The translations under genes were made by a program, and so were the position numbers. The notes under the pieces are model-generated. The model searched no databases. It saw nothing but the letters and a program-made list of their open reading frames with translations, and was not told the origin of the DNA. Of a DNA stretch of 64,000 bases, positions 1 to 11,187 are shown piece by piece (position 1 is the stretch's first letter; every line of letters starts with the position of its first letter). Where the stretch lies: NCBI GenBank assembly GCA_001247695.2, contig LGRX02027253.1:1-64000 (forward strand), in the 5' to 3' direction. This stretch comes from Cymbomonas tetramitiformis (taxonomy: Eukaryota; Chlorophyta; Pyramimonadophyceae; Pyramimonadales; Pyramimonadaceae).

Positions 1-540
1 CTGGACCACACCTCGTTCTTTAATGTGCCATGCGCGGTTCACCCAAAACACCGCACATGCATGGCGCGTGACTGGATGCGCCTCGTTCTTTAATTTGCCA
101 TGCGCGAGTTCTCCCCAAAACACCGCATGCGCCAGCGCGTGACTGGACCACACCTCGTTCTTTAAAATGCCATGCGCGGTTGCCAAAACACGCTTCACAC
201 ATGCATGGCGCGTGACTGGACCACACCTGGATTTCTTTTAATTTGCCATGCGCGGTTCTCCCAAACACCAGCACATGCATGGCGGCAGTGACTGGGCACT
301 GGACCACACCTCGTTCTTTAATGTGCCATGCGCGGTTCTCCCAAAACACCGCACATGCATGGCGAGTGACTGGACCACACCGAGTGACTGGACCACACCT
401 CGTTCTTTAATTTGCCATGCGCGGTTCTCCCCAAAACACCGCACATGCATGGCGCGTGACTGGACCACACCTCGTTCTTTAATGTGCCATGCGCGGTTCT
501 CCCCAAAACACCGCACATGCATGGCGCGTGCGCCGTTTCC
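1..540. repeat. Tandem minisatellite, about 60-75 bp unit
   Basis: Seven to eight imperfect copies of a unit containing CTGGACCACACCTCGTTCTT, then CCATGCGCGGTTCTC and CACATGCATGGCGCGTGA. Copies differ by indels and internal truncations, so the period varies. Long frames run through it on both strands only because the unit lacks stops. I see no gene in 1-744. Confidence 0.9.
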
Positions 541-744
541 TTACACTTCCTTGAGCCAGGTCTTGAAGCTCTCCTGGTCTCCCCCAACGATTTCATGTGT
601 GCCTTTGGTGCCACTTTTGGAATCTCGGGGCCACATCATCACAACCAAACGCTGCACCCATTTCGATGACACCAGAGAGTTGTACGCTCCTCCTCTACAG
701 AACACGGAGTGAATTCTGCTGGGTAATCAGGATTGCAGAACGGC

Positions 745-1045
745 GTGCTGTACGGGGTGTTCAATAATTATATATTGTGTGCGTCACAGGCAGTGGCATT
801 CGTGCTGTACGGGGGATTCAGTAATTATATATTGTGTGCGTCACAGGCAGTGGCATTCGTGCTGTACGGGGTGTTCAGTAATTATTTATTGTGTGCGTCA
901 CAGGCAGTGGCATTCGTGCTGTAAAGGGTGTTCAGTAATTATTTATTTTGTGCGTCACAGGCAGGGGCATTTGTGCTGTACGGGAGGTTCAGTAATTATT
1001 TATTTTGTGCATCACAGGCAGTGGCATTTGTGCTGTACGGGGTGT
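745..1045 (+). repeat. 57-bp tandem repeat containing splice-like sites
   Basis: Five to six copies of a 57-bp unit. Each has a 31-bp part (GCAGTGGCATTCGTGCTG and onward to TTCA) and a 26-bp AT-rich part that in most copies starts GTAATTATT and ends GCGTCACAG. The 31-bp part matches the start of the adjoining last exon, so the array looks like repeated exon-start plus mini-intron. Confidence 0.88.
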
Positions 1046-1413
1046 TCATCAACATTCAAAAGCTGAACAAGGCCCTCACGGGGCTGTTCATGATCGGTTT
1101 CATGGCGGTCACTAATCCTGTCGCGCGCCTCAAGAAAGCCGGCTCCGTTGTCTCCAGGAGTTTTAGCGAGATGATTGACAGCACGGCCTCGGAGCAGTCG
1201 GCTGGCAGTGCCCGGAGGATGTGGAGGGCGATGCTGTGCGGTTGCTTACTGCTGCCAATTATCTGCGGCCTCAGGCTCATTCCTAAGCGTGTGTTTGGCA
1301 ACAGTAAGGATGCTACGGCACACTGCTTGATCATGTTGCTGTGGATCGTGTGCCTCTGGGTTCTGATGACATATGGTGTGCCTTCTACCGTCATGCTTTA
1401 TGTGGCACTCTAA
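1018..1413 (+). CDS. C-terminal exon of a putative membrane protein
   Basis: An open frame of 131 codons runs from a CACAG acceptor to TAA. I chose 1018 as the exon start because the frame is open there and the same AG recurs in the 57-bp repeat upstream. The product has a charged middle and two hydrophobic stretches near residues 70-85 and 100-130 that look like membrane segments; the last one reaches almost to the C-terminus. No family was recognised. Upstream exons are not identifiable; they may lie outside the window or be hidden in the repeats. Confidence 0.45.
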   Translation, partial: AVAFVLYGVFINIQKLNKALTGLFMIGFMAVTNPVARLKKAGSVVSRSFSEMIDSTASEQSAGSARRMWRAMLCGCLLLPIICGLRLIPKRVFGNSKDATAHCLIMLLWIVCLWVLMTYGVPSTVMLYVAL

Positions 1414-3275
1414 TAATCTTGAACTGATCCTCATCTTCTGTTCGCCATCGATTGGCATGCATAGGGATGACTGAGGTTGCGCATGACGAGCGGGGAATAT
1501 AGCAGGCGGGGGACGATTCAGGCGATGAGCGGAGAATGAAGGGCGGTGGGTGACACTGTCGGTGAACAGGGGGGGAGGGCGGAAGATGATAGCGAAGGTG
1601 GACGGGGGGAGGGGGAGGGCGGAAGATGATAGCAAAGGTGGACGGGGAGGACGGAGGGCGGTGGGGAACACTGCCACTGATGGTGAACGGGAAGGATGGA
1701 GAGCAGTGTGTGGCGCTGACACAAACACTGGCACTGACACCGACACTGGCACGGGCACGGGCGCTGGCGCTGCTCATAGGCGGGGAGGGCGGAGGTTGGG
1801 TGATGACACTGCCTGCAATGAAATGGTGTTTGATGCACCCTTCGAAAGTATGACTCTTTTAAATAACTGAAGCAGCTTGTGGTTGGAGAGGGGGTGGCTT
1901 GGATTTCAGGCACACTACTTAACAGCATCATGGGCTCTGAGGCAGCTCCGACGGTGGTCCAGGCATGGGGTTGGGGGGTATTTTTTGAGCAATTTGGTGA
2001 GGAGGGATTGCGGATAATAATCATGAGGGTGGGAGTTGCCTGGATGACTTCCATGGTGCAGCAAACAGTTATGACTACTGCAGACAACAACCAAGAATTA
2101 GATATGGACATGGACATGGACATGGACGTTTGAGTTAGTTGCATGCACTGTCAGCGTATTCTGGGGATTGTAAGAGAGGAAGGGGATAGCGGTGCATTTC
2201 GCTTTTTTGAACGGTGTGTGCAGATTGCCAGTTGTATCGCCGATGTAGCGCTTGAGTCTTGAATTAAAATACTGTATCGAGGCTTGGCAAAGAAACGAAA
2301 GAAATATAGAACAGAATAAGATAGGGATTGGATAGGAGTAGATCTGTAACAAGATGCACGGCCTGGTAATTATAAGGGCCATAGTAAAAATACTTTGTGT
2401 GAATGTAAGATTTGAAGAGTCATGCTCAGAATATTTTGCGTGTATGTAAGAGCTATGTATGCACACGCACCATGTGCGCAAAAGATTGCGTGTGTTTAAA
2501 ACAGTGATATTGTCATTTCTCTTTTGCTCGAATCCTCATTTGCCAAAGGCAGGCACTGTAATACAATAATAATAATAATAATAGTACATTTACGCTAGCA
2601 AAGGGGACAAAGTCCTGAGAGTGCAGTATCCCTGCAAAGCAGGCTAGTGAAAACACCAGGGGCTACTCCCTCTGCTACAACGCGCCCACAAAAAGGGGCT
2701 CAGCCCGCTTGTCAGCGGGGTGCCATCTAGAGAAAAAGCAAAGTGCTAAAAAAACTCTAGAAGATGGAGAAGCAGTCATGGCCGGGTGAGTGGAGGGGTG
2801 GCTGATTCTGAATGGTGGGGAAGGAAGTCGAAGAATTCAGGGGGTTTTTGGAGACGTTGAGAAAGGTGGGGGTGGGCGGGGACGGGGGGAGGGTGGGGGG
2901 GGGGAGGGGGGGGACGGCCCCTCCCCTTGGGGTCTCGTTGGGGGCCGGGAGTTTACACTCCCAGCTCCCAACCCATCCAATATTGCAAGTCTTTGAAAAT
3001 TATTGCAAAAGAGTTTGAAGGAAATCGTTTGACGGTTGAACGGCTTCTGTTTCTGACATGGTTTCATTGCTTGGGATGTCAACTGTGTGTGGGTCAGTGT
3101 TTAAGGTGGTGGTTGTGCTTAATTTAAACATGTCTCGTCTATTTTTGGTGTGTTGCCTGCAAACTCTTGAGAGTTTTTTGAGAAGTGGTTTAATCTTACC
3201 ACGGGGGACACCTATCGTGTTGAGAACGGAACCAAAAAGAGGGGGGAGGTATCCCATGATTGTAAGAGCTTTGGG
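1414..3275. other. Non-coding stretch with simple repeats
   Basis: No convincing gene. It contains G-rich low-complexity sequence (1555-1660 and 2870-2910), an ATGGAC hexamer run at 2103-2128, an AAT run near 2562-2583, and a short imperfect hairpin around 2725-2768 (CCATCTAGAG facing CTCTAGAAGATGG). Open frames here are proline/glycine-rich by-products of base composition. Confidence 0.6.
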
Positions 3276-4100
3276 TCATTTCACGGTGCTCATGAAGGTC
3301 TTTGAATTTGCATTGGTGATTGTCGTGTCGTAGTGGCCACCATAATAGGACTCATTATCACTCTGACAGTAAGGAGGGTCTTGAGTAGGCCATGGACGGA
3401 GTGAAAAGGGAAGTACTTCGTCCCTTTCGTTCATAACTTCTTTCCAAATATCAGTGCTAACTCCTGTGTATTCAAGTCTCTTCTTCGTGACCTTAGACTT
3501 GGGAAGGACGTTGAGAAACCATCTGGCAATATTTTTCTGCGTAGACCTCCAGTCAAAGGCTGGTTGGATGTCACTGGGTGCGCTGTCTATGGCTATAATT
3601 ACAACATCCGAAAAGTCATCCTTATAGCACCCACCACCTGGGAGAACGTAGGGGTCATCACCCGTCCAATAACCATGTGGGATGAATGGGATAGTGTTAT
3701 GCGGGAATCTGAAGACAAGTTTAAAGCCTTTATCAAACCATCTTTTTTGCTTTTTGGGGGACAACGGAAGAATCCATGTTCCTGAAAATCCAGAGACAGT
3801 GTTCGCCGCTTTATGGCCCATTTCCAAGGTGGTCATAACCGCCGAAGATTTCCCCTTTTCTTTCCCATCGAAAGGGGGGTTTCCATAAACGATTCTGCCA
3901 ATGCCTGTTATCGGGTCCACATAGGCATCCCAGGCGAGACCGTAATACATTTCATTAAATGATTTTGTACAGTGTTTGAAATTGCATTTTGTGCTTTTTA
4001 AATGCTTTCTAAATTCAAGTTTGATGAGATGTCCAGACTGTCCGTGTGCGAGTCGCCAAAAGGAAAGAGTCCTCTGGGTCGGGAGCGGTGGGAAGAGCAA
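3276..4100 (-). CDS. N6-adenine methyltransferase-like protein, possibly from a retroelement
   Basis: A 274-aa ORF. Near residue 73 it carries VYGNPPFDGK. NPPF is the catalytic motif IV of N6-adenine methyltransferases, in which the Asn and aromatic residue hold the target adenine. It is preceded by an Asp-rich turn and followed by hydrophobic strands such as DVVIIAIDSA near residue 147. A clear glycine-rich AdoMet loop upstream was not seen, so the N-terminus may be missing or spliced. Similar free-standing Dam-like ORFs occur in DIRS and some Ty3-type retroelements, and other methyltransferase ORFs lie at 32.5 and 37.1 kb here. Target and activity are unknown; the start codon is uncertain. 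Confidence 0.45.
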   Translation of the reverse strand: MLFPPLPTQRTLSFWRLAHGQSGHLIKLEFRKHLKSTKCNFKHCTKSFNEMYYGLAWDAYVDPITGIGRIVYGNPPFDGKEKGKSSAVMTTLEMGHKAANTVSGFSGTWILPLSPKKQKRWFDKGFKLVFRFPHNTIPFIPHGYWTGDDPYVLPGGGCYKDDFSDVVIIAIDSAPSDIQPAFDWRSTQKNIARWFLNVLPKSKVTKKRLEYTGVSTDIWKEVMNERDEVLPFSLRPWPTQDPPYCQSDNESYYGGHYDTTITNANSKTFMSTVK

Positions 4101-4885
4101 AAGGAACAGAGTTGAACAGGCGTGTCGCTTCGTGGCTACTTGTACATCCTGTTTGTGTCACGGAGCTACGTACATGTGTCATTCGGCTCAACTGCAGGCA
4201 TTCTACACATTTGGGGAGTTTGGGAGTTTTGGGAGTTGGGGAGTTTTACAATGGGAGGCCCTAAAAAATAGAATTTTTTACCGAATCTAGGGTTTAAGAT
4301 TTTCCCGAGTTGAATGTAACTTTATTTGAATTTCCGGCAGTTTTAGGGTTTAAGAAATATTCTTGAATTTTACCAAAAAAAACATCTTTTCCAGCCTGAA
4401 TTAAGGAAGGTTTTTGGGGATTTTTGTGTTAAGAAAACATAAATTTTCAATTGAACTTGTACAATATTTGACGCATTTTTAAGCTTAATTTTTTTTTTCG
4501 AAAATCGATAGCAAAATGATACTTTTTACGTCTGCTTTCATGAAATATTTTTTGGGGGGTTCATCGATGAACCAATATTATTTTTTCTAGTTTTATATGA
4601 TTTTCAGGCCTTTTTGGGGTTTTTCAAAAATTTGAAATTTTTTGAAAAAACCCCATATTTTTTTACACTTTCAGGAATATCTTTGGTTGGCTTTGTCCCT
4701 ATTTTTTTGGGTTTGCCCCGTTTTTTTTTTCTTATTTCAGGCATAAAACAGCCGACAACCGCTAGGTCACCAACTCGAGTTTACGACGCGCGCCCGGACT
4801 TCTCTTAAATACCGAAGACACACGGACAGAAAAAATTAAACACGCAAACACTTAAACACGCACTTTGTGGCAATTTCGCTAAGAA
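4101..4885. other. AT-rich non-coding stretch
   Basis: Homopolymer-rich sequence with TTTAGGG-like pieces near 4290 and 4340 and many T-runs. No gene is visible. The last 80 bases before 4886 may act as leader or promoter for the following ORF, but no clear TATA element stands out. Confidence 0.5.
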
Positions 4886-5314
4886 ATGTCCGACGAACAG
4901 CCAGCGGTGGTTGAGGTGTACCCAGAGGTAATTAATGTGCTTTGGATGCGTGCGTGTTTACAAGCGGAAGCGGACTATGTTGAGTTTTACAGCACGAGAA
5001 TACAGTTTAACACCTGGAACTGGTTACAAGTATGGCCGCTGTACATCCACGGCCGCACAACAACCGAAAGAATAGGTGTGAGGCACTTGGTATACTGGTA
5101 CGAGATCGGCTGGCACTACGACGAATATCCACCATGGCAGTGGCAACCGTGGTATAACACTCGCGGCTACGGCATTCTTACGTACGAAGCCTTAACCGAG
5201 CTGAGCAGTGACTTGCTGCGGGATGATGACGGAAGGTGTCCGTTTTGTTTTCGCAGCTTTAGAATATGCAGCTTAGCTAGAAGGTTTTATTTGGACGCTT
5301 GTACTATTGACTAG
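4886..5314 (+). CDS. Tryptophan-rich small protein of unknown function
   Basis: A 142-aa ORF starts at ATG after an A-rich leader (CTAAGAAATG) and stops at TAG. The product is unusually rich in Trp and Tyr (for example PPWQWQPWY near residue 77) and ends with a CPFC pair followed by further Cys residues, compatible with a small zinc-binding tail. No paralogue was seen in the window. Composition and clean boundaries argue for a real gene, but I do not recognise the family; it could belong to a mobile element. Confidence 0.4.
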   Translation: MSDEQPAVVEVYPEVINVLWMRACLQAEADYVEFYSTRIQFNTWNWLQVWPLYIHGRTTTERIGVRHLVYWYEIGWHYDEYPPWQWQPWYNTRGYGILTYEALTELSSDLLRDDDGRCPFCFRSFRICSLARRFYLDACTID

Positions 5315-5716
5315 ATTAGAACGCTGTTCACGTAAAATATAAAGCTTCAAATCAATATTCAAAGCAAAGTTACCGGCGCGCATGTTTTGCCTCCAGAGTT
5401 TAACACGACTTCACCATTTCTTGTGCCCTTCGCCCCATCGCCTACTCGTCTTCGTGCATTGACCAACTACGTTCTCCATTGGTATTTCACGTGCTTTCGC
5501 GGACCACTACTAACCACAAGTCCCGGTGGCCGGCCCCCCAGTTCGGTTCAAAACATACTTCTTTCCCCGCCAAGATCCCTAACTAACTTTCACATTATCC
5601 CTGGACACTCGGTCGCATATTTCCCAACGTGTGGTACCTGTGGAAAAACAATCACGTTAGTCCAAAGCCCAACAAACCGTGCCAATGCAAACAACAATGT
5701 CGCTTTCGTACCTGAG
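5315..5716. other. Intergenic stretch without a supported gene
   Basis: A plus-strand frame from 5387 begins with TTG and has no ATG start or recognisable domain, so it is not called. It lies between two convergent coding regions. Confidence 0.4.
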
Positions 5717-8700
5717 TTACTGCTCTTGAAAGGTCAAGGCCCCAGCTCCAAGCCGTTGTTCCCTAGTTAGTGACAACCCATGTGCCACAACCAGGTCCGT
5801 AGGTGAAGGCGGTACATCACAGTAGTTAGGCAATACCGTAGCGCAACACTGGTGGAGAAGACAGAATTGAAACTTGTGCTTTACCCACTGACCATTCACC
5901 TTGCGCCGACCCATGACCACCACCCTTGGGCCATCCTTTGAAAGGATGGGCTGGGATTGCTTGTGGGTCTTCGCTGTCACGCAACCCTTGCGGGACTCGG
6001 AGGCCGCGCAACTTGCTTTCCTACCGGTACCGGGCACCACCATCCATTGCCCGTAGGCCAGTTCCTCACTCCCGACACGATCGCCGGTGGTGAGGCGGGA
6101 TCCCAGCGCCGTTAAGATGTCGTCGATCTCCTCCGTGGTAAACCCCGATTGCACGTAAAATGCATGTCCAGGTTTGAACCCCGCGCGGAATAGGAGGGTG
6201 GACAGGCACAAGCAAAGCTTCACCGAAGTCGACCTTCCCACGCGAGTCATCGTTTGGCGCCATGAGTAGCATGAGCAGCTGATGCGTTGTTGCGCCGCCC
6301 GGGCCAGATGACCAAATATCACCCGCGAGGGTTCACCTCGACCAGAGGACAAGGTGTAACTGCGGTCCAGGAAGCCGTCGTGTCTTCCACGTGCAGTTAA
6401 ACGGACGGTCGGTTGGCCAACCTGTATCACTTTCATGCGCTTGTCCGACTGCAAGAACATGCGAGCCAACATTTGCGCGTGGCCTTTCGTGGTGCTTGTC
6501 TGGTACCGCACCTCGTCCAAAGACCCGACGGACACGCGGCGAGTGTCGACGTAGCGATGTTCGGAATGAAAGTGCACCGCGGTCTCCAAATATTCGGCAC
6601 CACGAGAGCCTCGTCCACCTCTTGGGAAGACTGCCAAACGTAACGGGCGGCCGGGTCCTCGGTGTTTGGGTCGAACTACCATTGGAACTCGAAAGGGTTC
6701 TCGAGGCATGCCCGCACCAACTTGATGGCCGGAGTCGGCGTTTCAGGCTCGTCGATCGTCACCCTAGTCTTAGTCCTCTTCCCCATCGATCGGACTTGGT
6801 TTGGTCGGTGATTGCGTGTCTCCGTCGTCACTGGACCAGGAGTGACATATATTTCACGCACCTCCTCAAGGACGTCGTACGCAGTGTGACGTGCGCGTTG
6901 CATGGCGGTGTACACCCTTCGCCGCTCATCGTACAAGGTGTTCGTGCGGGAGTCCCGCTGGCTGTGGCCACCTTCTCCTACGTGCTCCAACCAGGCGGAT
7001 TGGGTGATGTACGTCACGTTCTCCAGGTGCAAGAACTCGGAGGCCGGCAGATTCGCGCCGATCAGTTTGCCGTCCTTGGAGAAGAGTTGCTCCGCCGGGT
7101 TAGCCCCTTTGCTTTGTGTGAAAAGCTGCAGGGTGCGTTCGCCTTCACCTTCGTAAAATAAAACGAGCGAAGACAAAGAGGATTGCACGCTCTTGCTCTC
7201 TTGCTCCTTGATGAAGTCGAAGAGGCGCGCACGTGCGTCCATCACACGTCTGGGGGCTTGCGCTTCGTACCACCGTGTGAACAGTGTCCGGAACTGGGCC
7301 TCCTCGAAACTCTTGTCCAAACACCGAGCGTGTATCCCCATGTTCGCAACGAGGTGCAAGTCACAGCCTTTCTCCAACGAGTTGCCCGCCTCGTCCCGCG
7401 TCATGTACTTCTTTCGGTCCTCCATGCGCATGAACTTGTTGTAGTTCAAGCGGATGCCGATCCAGCCTCCGCCACCCGCGTCACGGACGAAACCGACGGG
7501 ACGAAAGCAGATCTCACCTTTTGGGTTGGTCTTTTATACCCAAACCTCCTTGTCTCGATATTTCGCGAAGTCGGCGTCCTCCATGGCCACCGTCCGGCAA
7601 GCGTAGTCGATGCCTTGCCACATCTTCTCCTCATCCACACCGCGTTCACCCGCCGGCAGCACGAAGGTTGCTAGTTTTATCAACCCAATTCCGGGCACGA
7701 CCGTTGCAACCTTCTCGACAACGCGACCGTTAATGCAGCTGTGGCCACCATCAGAACATGCGTAGCAACCGATGAACGGAGGCTTACCGAGAATGCGGTC
7801 CATCAACAGCATGATCTTCGCGGGGGACCACGGCAAGTCCAGGCAGGGGGCACATGAACCAGTTCAGAGGGGCGGTGTCGAAAAGAAGAGTACGGTATCC
7901 CTTTGAGTCCAGGATCCGTTTCATTTCCTTGACCTCGTCATCAGCAGCACGCTCGGGGGCACGTTGAGTCGCACGGTGTTCTTTCATCACGTCGCGGACG
8001 GCGCGAGCGTCTTGCATTTCGCGGGCCACCTAAAATGGAACCATGCATTAAGAATAACATGTCCCCGACTTATAACGGAAAGGTAACACAAAAATAGGGC
8101 GATACCTTGTACACGTCGATGGGAGAGCCGTCCGGAGAGGAAAGCATCTTCTCGAAGGCAACCGTTGTGGCGGAGTTCTTCAGCTTCTCGGAAGTGAAGC
8201 GACCACCGAAAACGGAAGGGCTTCTTTGATGGCGTCTTGGGTTTCTTTGGAAACAACGGCCTTCCCCTTTTTATCCATGGGTTGGCAGGCATGGGTGCCT
8301 TCGTGTTTAAAGAGCAGTAGGTGGCCTTCGGCTGCGGGAAGGTCGATGCGGACCAAAGTAGCCCGGGCACCACAGGTAATAATTTCCATGGGTTCTTGAC
8401 ACTTTTTGCATGGAGGGCCTTCAATCTGAAAGAAGAAAAGAAAAGCGTAAGGTCCTACTGGAAAAGTGGGGAAAGGGTACGGGAAAACCTTGGGATTGCA
8501 ATACCTCAACGCCGAGGAAAGCAGAAGCGGAGCGTTTGCCACGTCGTTGAGAACTTGTCTGGACGAACTCTTTGTCGTGGGTTTTAAAGAAAGAGCACTC
8601 CGTATTCCTGCAAAGTTTTTATCCAAGGCAGTTTTGAAGTCGAACCTGAGAGTTGCAGTCCTTGACAGCATCTTGTCGGGTTACCTCCGCCCAAGTTGTG

Positions 8701-9302
8701 GCGCAGGCGTGGGACCAAGAACGGTTCGTGACATGGAAGTCAAGTTTGTTCAGCGGTAGACCGCCCTTCCCGGTTGGTTTAGGAAGAGGTGAGGACATGT
8801 GGTGACCAAAAGTGACATTGCCATCGACGTCGAAGGGGACCTTGTTCACACGTTTGCAATCTGCGGGCCACTTAAAAGAAGAGGCGCGACTGGAAGTCGA
8901 GTCGGACTTGGAAAGGTTTGTCGAAGCGACGGACTCCGTGGGCTTGGGCTTCGTGTTTGGTGAGAACCGGGGAGTCTTGCACTCGCCGGTGTAAACAATG
9001 TCTTCTTCATCGTCACGGTCATCGCTTTCGCTGTCGCTTACCAAGATTGGCATGTTGTCGTCGGTAGGAGTACCGTACACATTGTGCAAGAAGCCAGAGT
9101 GAACGGGAAACAGGTCCAAAGAGCAAGCAACGGAGTCATCGAACTCGGAGGTGACGGAAAGATCTTCTTTCTTGTCAAGACTAAAAATATTGCAAAGTGT
9201 GTCGCTAGTCACAAAAGGGTCTCCAAGATGCCAAACAATGGGAATTTCACGAACGACATCCCCGGTTTCAAGGCAGCGAAAAGTAACAAATTGAGTGGAC
9301 AT
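5717..9302 (-). pseudogene. Decayed multi-exon gene, unknown (transposase-like context)
   Basis: A minus-strand coding track starts at ATG 9302 (MSTQFVTFRC) and runs through several frames to about 5717. Two introns with GT-AG ends are visible, near 8427-8506 and 8031-8106. The N-terminal part has an acidic Ser-rich segment (SDSESDDRDDEED). The next exon has CKKC and HEGTHAC, a possible zinc site. Later parts are basic, with DGGHSC. The track is broken by a frameshift near 8620-8650, one at a C-run near 7845, an in-frame TAA near 7543, a TAG at 6676 and a further shift near 6600. Its divergent neighbour starts at 9752 with GTCGAG-rich DNA between them. The arrangement recalls two-gene DNA transposons, but no DDE triad could be placed, so no function is assigned. 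Confidence 0.4.
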
Positions 9303-9339
9303 GGCATTAGCCTTAGGAAGTCGGTAAAAAAAATGCACT

Positions 9340-9650
9340 CCCAAAGAGAAAGTGTCGAGTCGAGGGGAGGCCTTAAAAAACTCTAGTCGTGGCGACGCCA
9401 AAATAAAATCGAGTCGAGGCGACGGCTGGAAAATTTGCGAGTCGAGTCGAGAACGACACCGACCAAACGAGTCTATAGCTGTGTCGGAAAGAGCAGGCGA
9501 AGGAAGCAATCGAGTCGAGTGTCGAGTCGAGGCGAAACCTTGAAAATATTCGACTCGAGGAGACGCTTTGAAAATTTGGAAAAAAAATATCGAGGCGAAA
9601 ATTATCGAGTCGAGAACGACACTGACCAAAGGAGTCGACGTGTGTCGGAA
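9340..9650. repeat. GTCGAG-rich degenerate repeat between divergent genes
   Basis: More than a dozen irregular copies of GTCGAG/GAGTCGAGG, some separated by similar phrases such as GAACGACACYGACCAAA. It fills the space between the minus-strand start at 9302 and the plus-strand start at 9752. It may be satellite-like or hold clustered protein-binding sites. Confidence 0.6.
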
Positions 9651-9751
9651 AGAGAAGTCGAAGAAAACCTGAAGACAGTTGAGAGCTAGTAAAGAACTCA
9701 AGCCGCCAAAGAAAAAGCGCAAAGATTTAAAGTCAAAAGAAACAAGCAAAC

Positions 9752-10792
9752 ATGCCTCCAAAGAAAGGAAGCACGAAGAAGTCCGGGGATGCCAACACCG
9801 AAAGATTGGTATACGCTGACGTCATGGAGCAACGCTTTGTTGAGCAGAAGATGCTTAAACTCGCTGACTGCTCTTTTAGCGACAACCCAAGAGGCCACAA
9901 CCACAACGGTCTCAACGTGGAGAAGTCCGTTGAGAAAAACGGCATCGACCTTTCCCAAACCATGATCTGGCGCCGCGCCAAAAAAGGAGATCCGAAGGCC
10001 CACGGGTAAGTTTCACTAAACCTTCTTCAAGAACTGCGCTGACAAAAGGTAGAGGAGACAAGTGTAGAAAAGAGTTCATCGATGAACGCTTTTTAAAAAA
10101 ACACTGCTGAGGAAACAAGTTTCTTGACCGGTTTAAAGAAAAGTGTTCATCGATGAACGCTTTCTTTATTTTGTTGCTGAAGCTTGAGTTTTTTAAACTG
10201 TTTTTAAGAAAAGCGTTCATCGCTGAGCGCTTTTCTTAGTTTTCCTTGTATTTTTCTTAAAACTTTGCGCTTTGGAGTTGCAAAAGCTGCGATATTTCTG
10301 TGTGATTCAGCTTTTTTCTCAGGAAAAAAATAGGGAAAGCAAGGAAAGCGCTCATCGATGAACGCTTTTCTTAAAAACAGTTTAAAAAACTCAAGCTTCA
10401 GCAACAAAATAAAGAAAGAGTTCATCGATGAACGCTTTTCTTTAAACAGGTCAAAACACTTGTTTCTTTAGCAGTGTTTTTTAAAAAGCGTTCATCGATG
10501 AACGCTTTTCTACACTTCAGCAAAAAAAGGTTAGTGCTTGAACTCTTCTTGGTTTTGCATGGTGACTTTCTTGTTGTTTATTTGCTGTTCATGCTGCAGG
10601 TCTACTGACTCCCTTCAGGACTCCTGCTCGCACGAAGAACATGCGGTGTCCGAGCGAGTTTTGCTTGTAGATGATGAATCCTCAGAAGATGAGGAAGATT
10701 CTTGCAGCAAGAACCGTGTTCCCTTTGGCTGGTATAATGTTCCAGATGTGGCAGTAGCTAAGAGAAGACTCAAGAATAAAAAAAGACGCTGA
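9752..10792 (+). CDS. Small basic two-exon protein, unknown function
   Basis: Exon 1 runs 9752-10005 from MPPKKGSTKK and ends at a GTAAGT donor. Exon 2 runs 10600-10792 after CTGCAG and stops at TGA. Splicing keeps the frame and gives about 148 aa. The N-terminus is Lys-rich, the middle of exon 2 is acidic and Ser-rich (DDESSEDEEDS), and the C-terminus is strongly basic (RRLKNKKRR), which looks like a nuclear signal. No domain is recognised. The intron (10006-10599) holds a large foldback repeat. The gene lies head-to-head with the decayed gene at 5.7-9.3 kb, so both may belong to one element. Confidence 0.5.
10072..10512. repeat. Large imperfect palindrome (foldback) inside an intron
   Basis: The left arm, about 10072-10245, is nearly the reverse complement of the right arm, about 10335-10512, with an unrelated loop of about 90 bp. 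Each arm contains three copies of GTTCATCGATGAAC or a one-base variant, each itself a perfect 14-bp palindrome, followed by a GCTTTTC-type tail. The arms share the CAACAAAATAAAG block and the CACTGCT block in inverted order. The element sits wholly inside the intron of the 9752 gene. Confidence 0.85.
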
Positions 10793-11187
10793 GCGCAACG
10801 CAAAAAGACGTGGGATGCAATGTCCTCTGTGGATGCTAGACAGTCAGTGGTAGCTTAAGCTAAAGTAAACACTTTATATATTTTTTATAAATAGTTTCTC
10901 TAACCCTTGAACCGTGTTCTTTGTCGTTTTAAATGGCGTGCTGTGTTTGTTTCTGTTTTCAGTAAGAGTTGTATTCGGTTTGGCTTGACTCGCTTTGGCT
11001 TTCCGCCAATTCTACAATTCCCTTTACTTCCTTTGGGCGTTCATCGGTTTGAGTGCAGCCGCCTCATCCAACTTCCTTGCCCGACTTCGCGTGGTTCCTA
11101 CCGTCTGTGACTGGTTTTACGTGATCTCCCTCGGCCAAACTTCCTTTGTTTACTTCCTTCATTCTGGCCGCCTACTTCCTTCCAGCA

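Noticed and set aside
1246..2144. Pro/Ser-rich minus-strand frames up to 208 codons
   Set aside because: They read G-rich simple repeats and the ATGGAC microsatellite; no start context or domain.
5387..5770. Plus-strand 127-codon frame
   Set aside because: Begins with TTG, has no domain and partly overlaps the minus-strand decayed gene.
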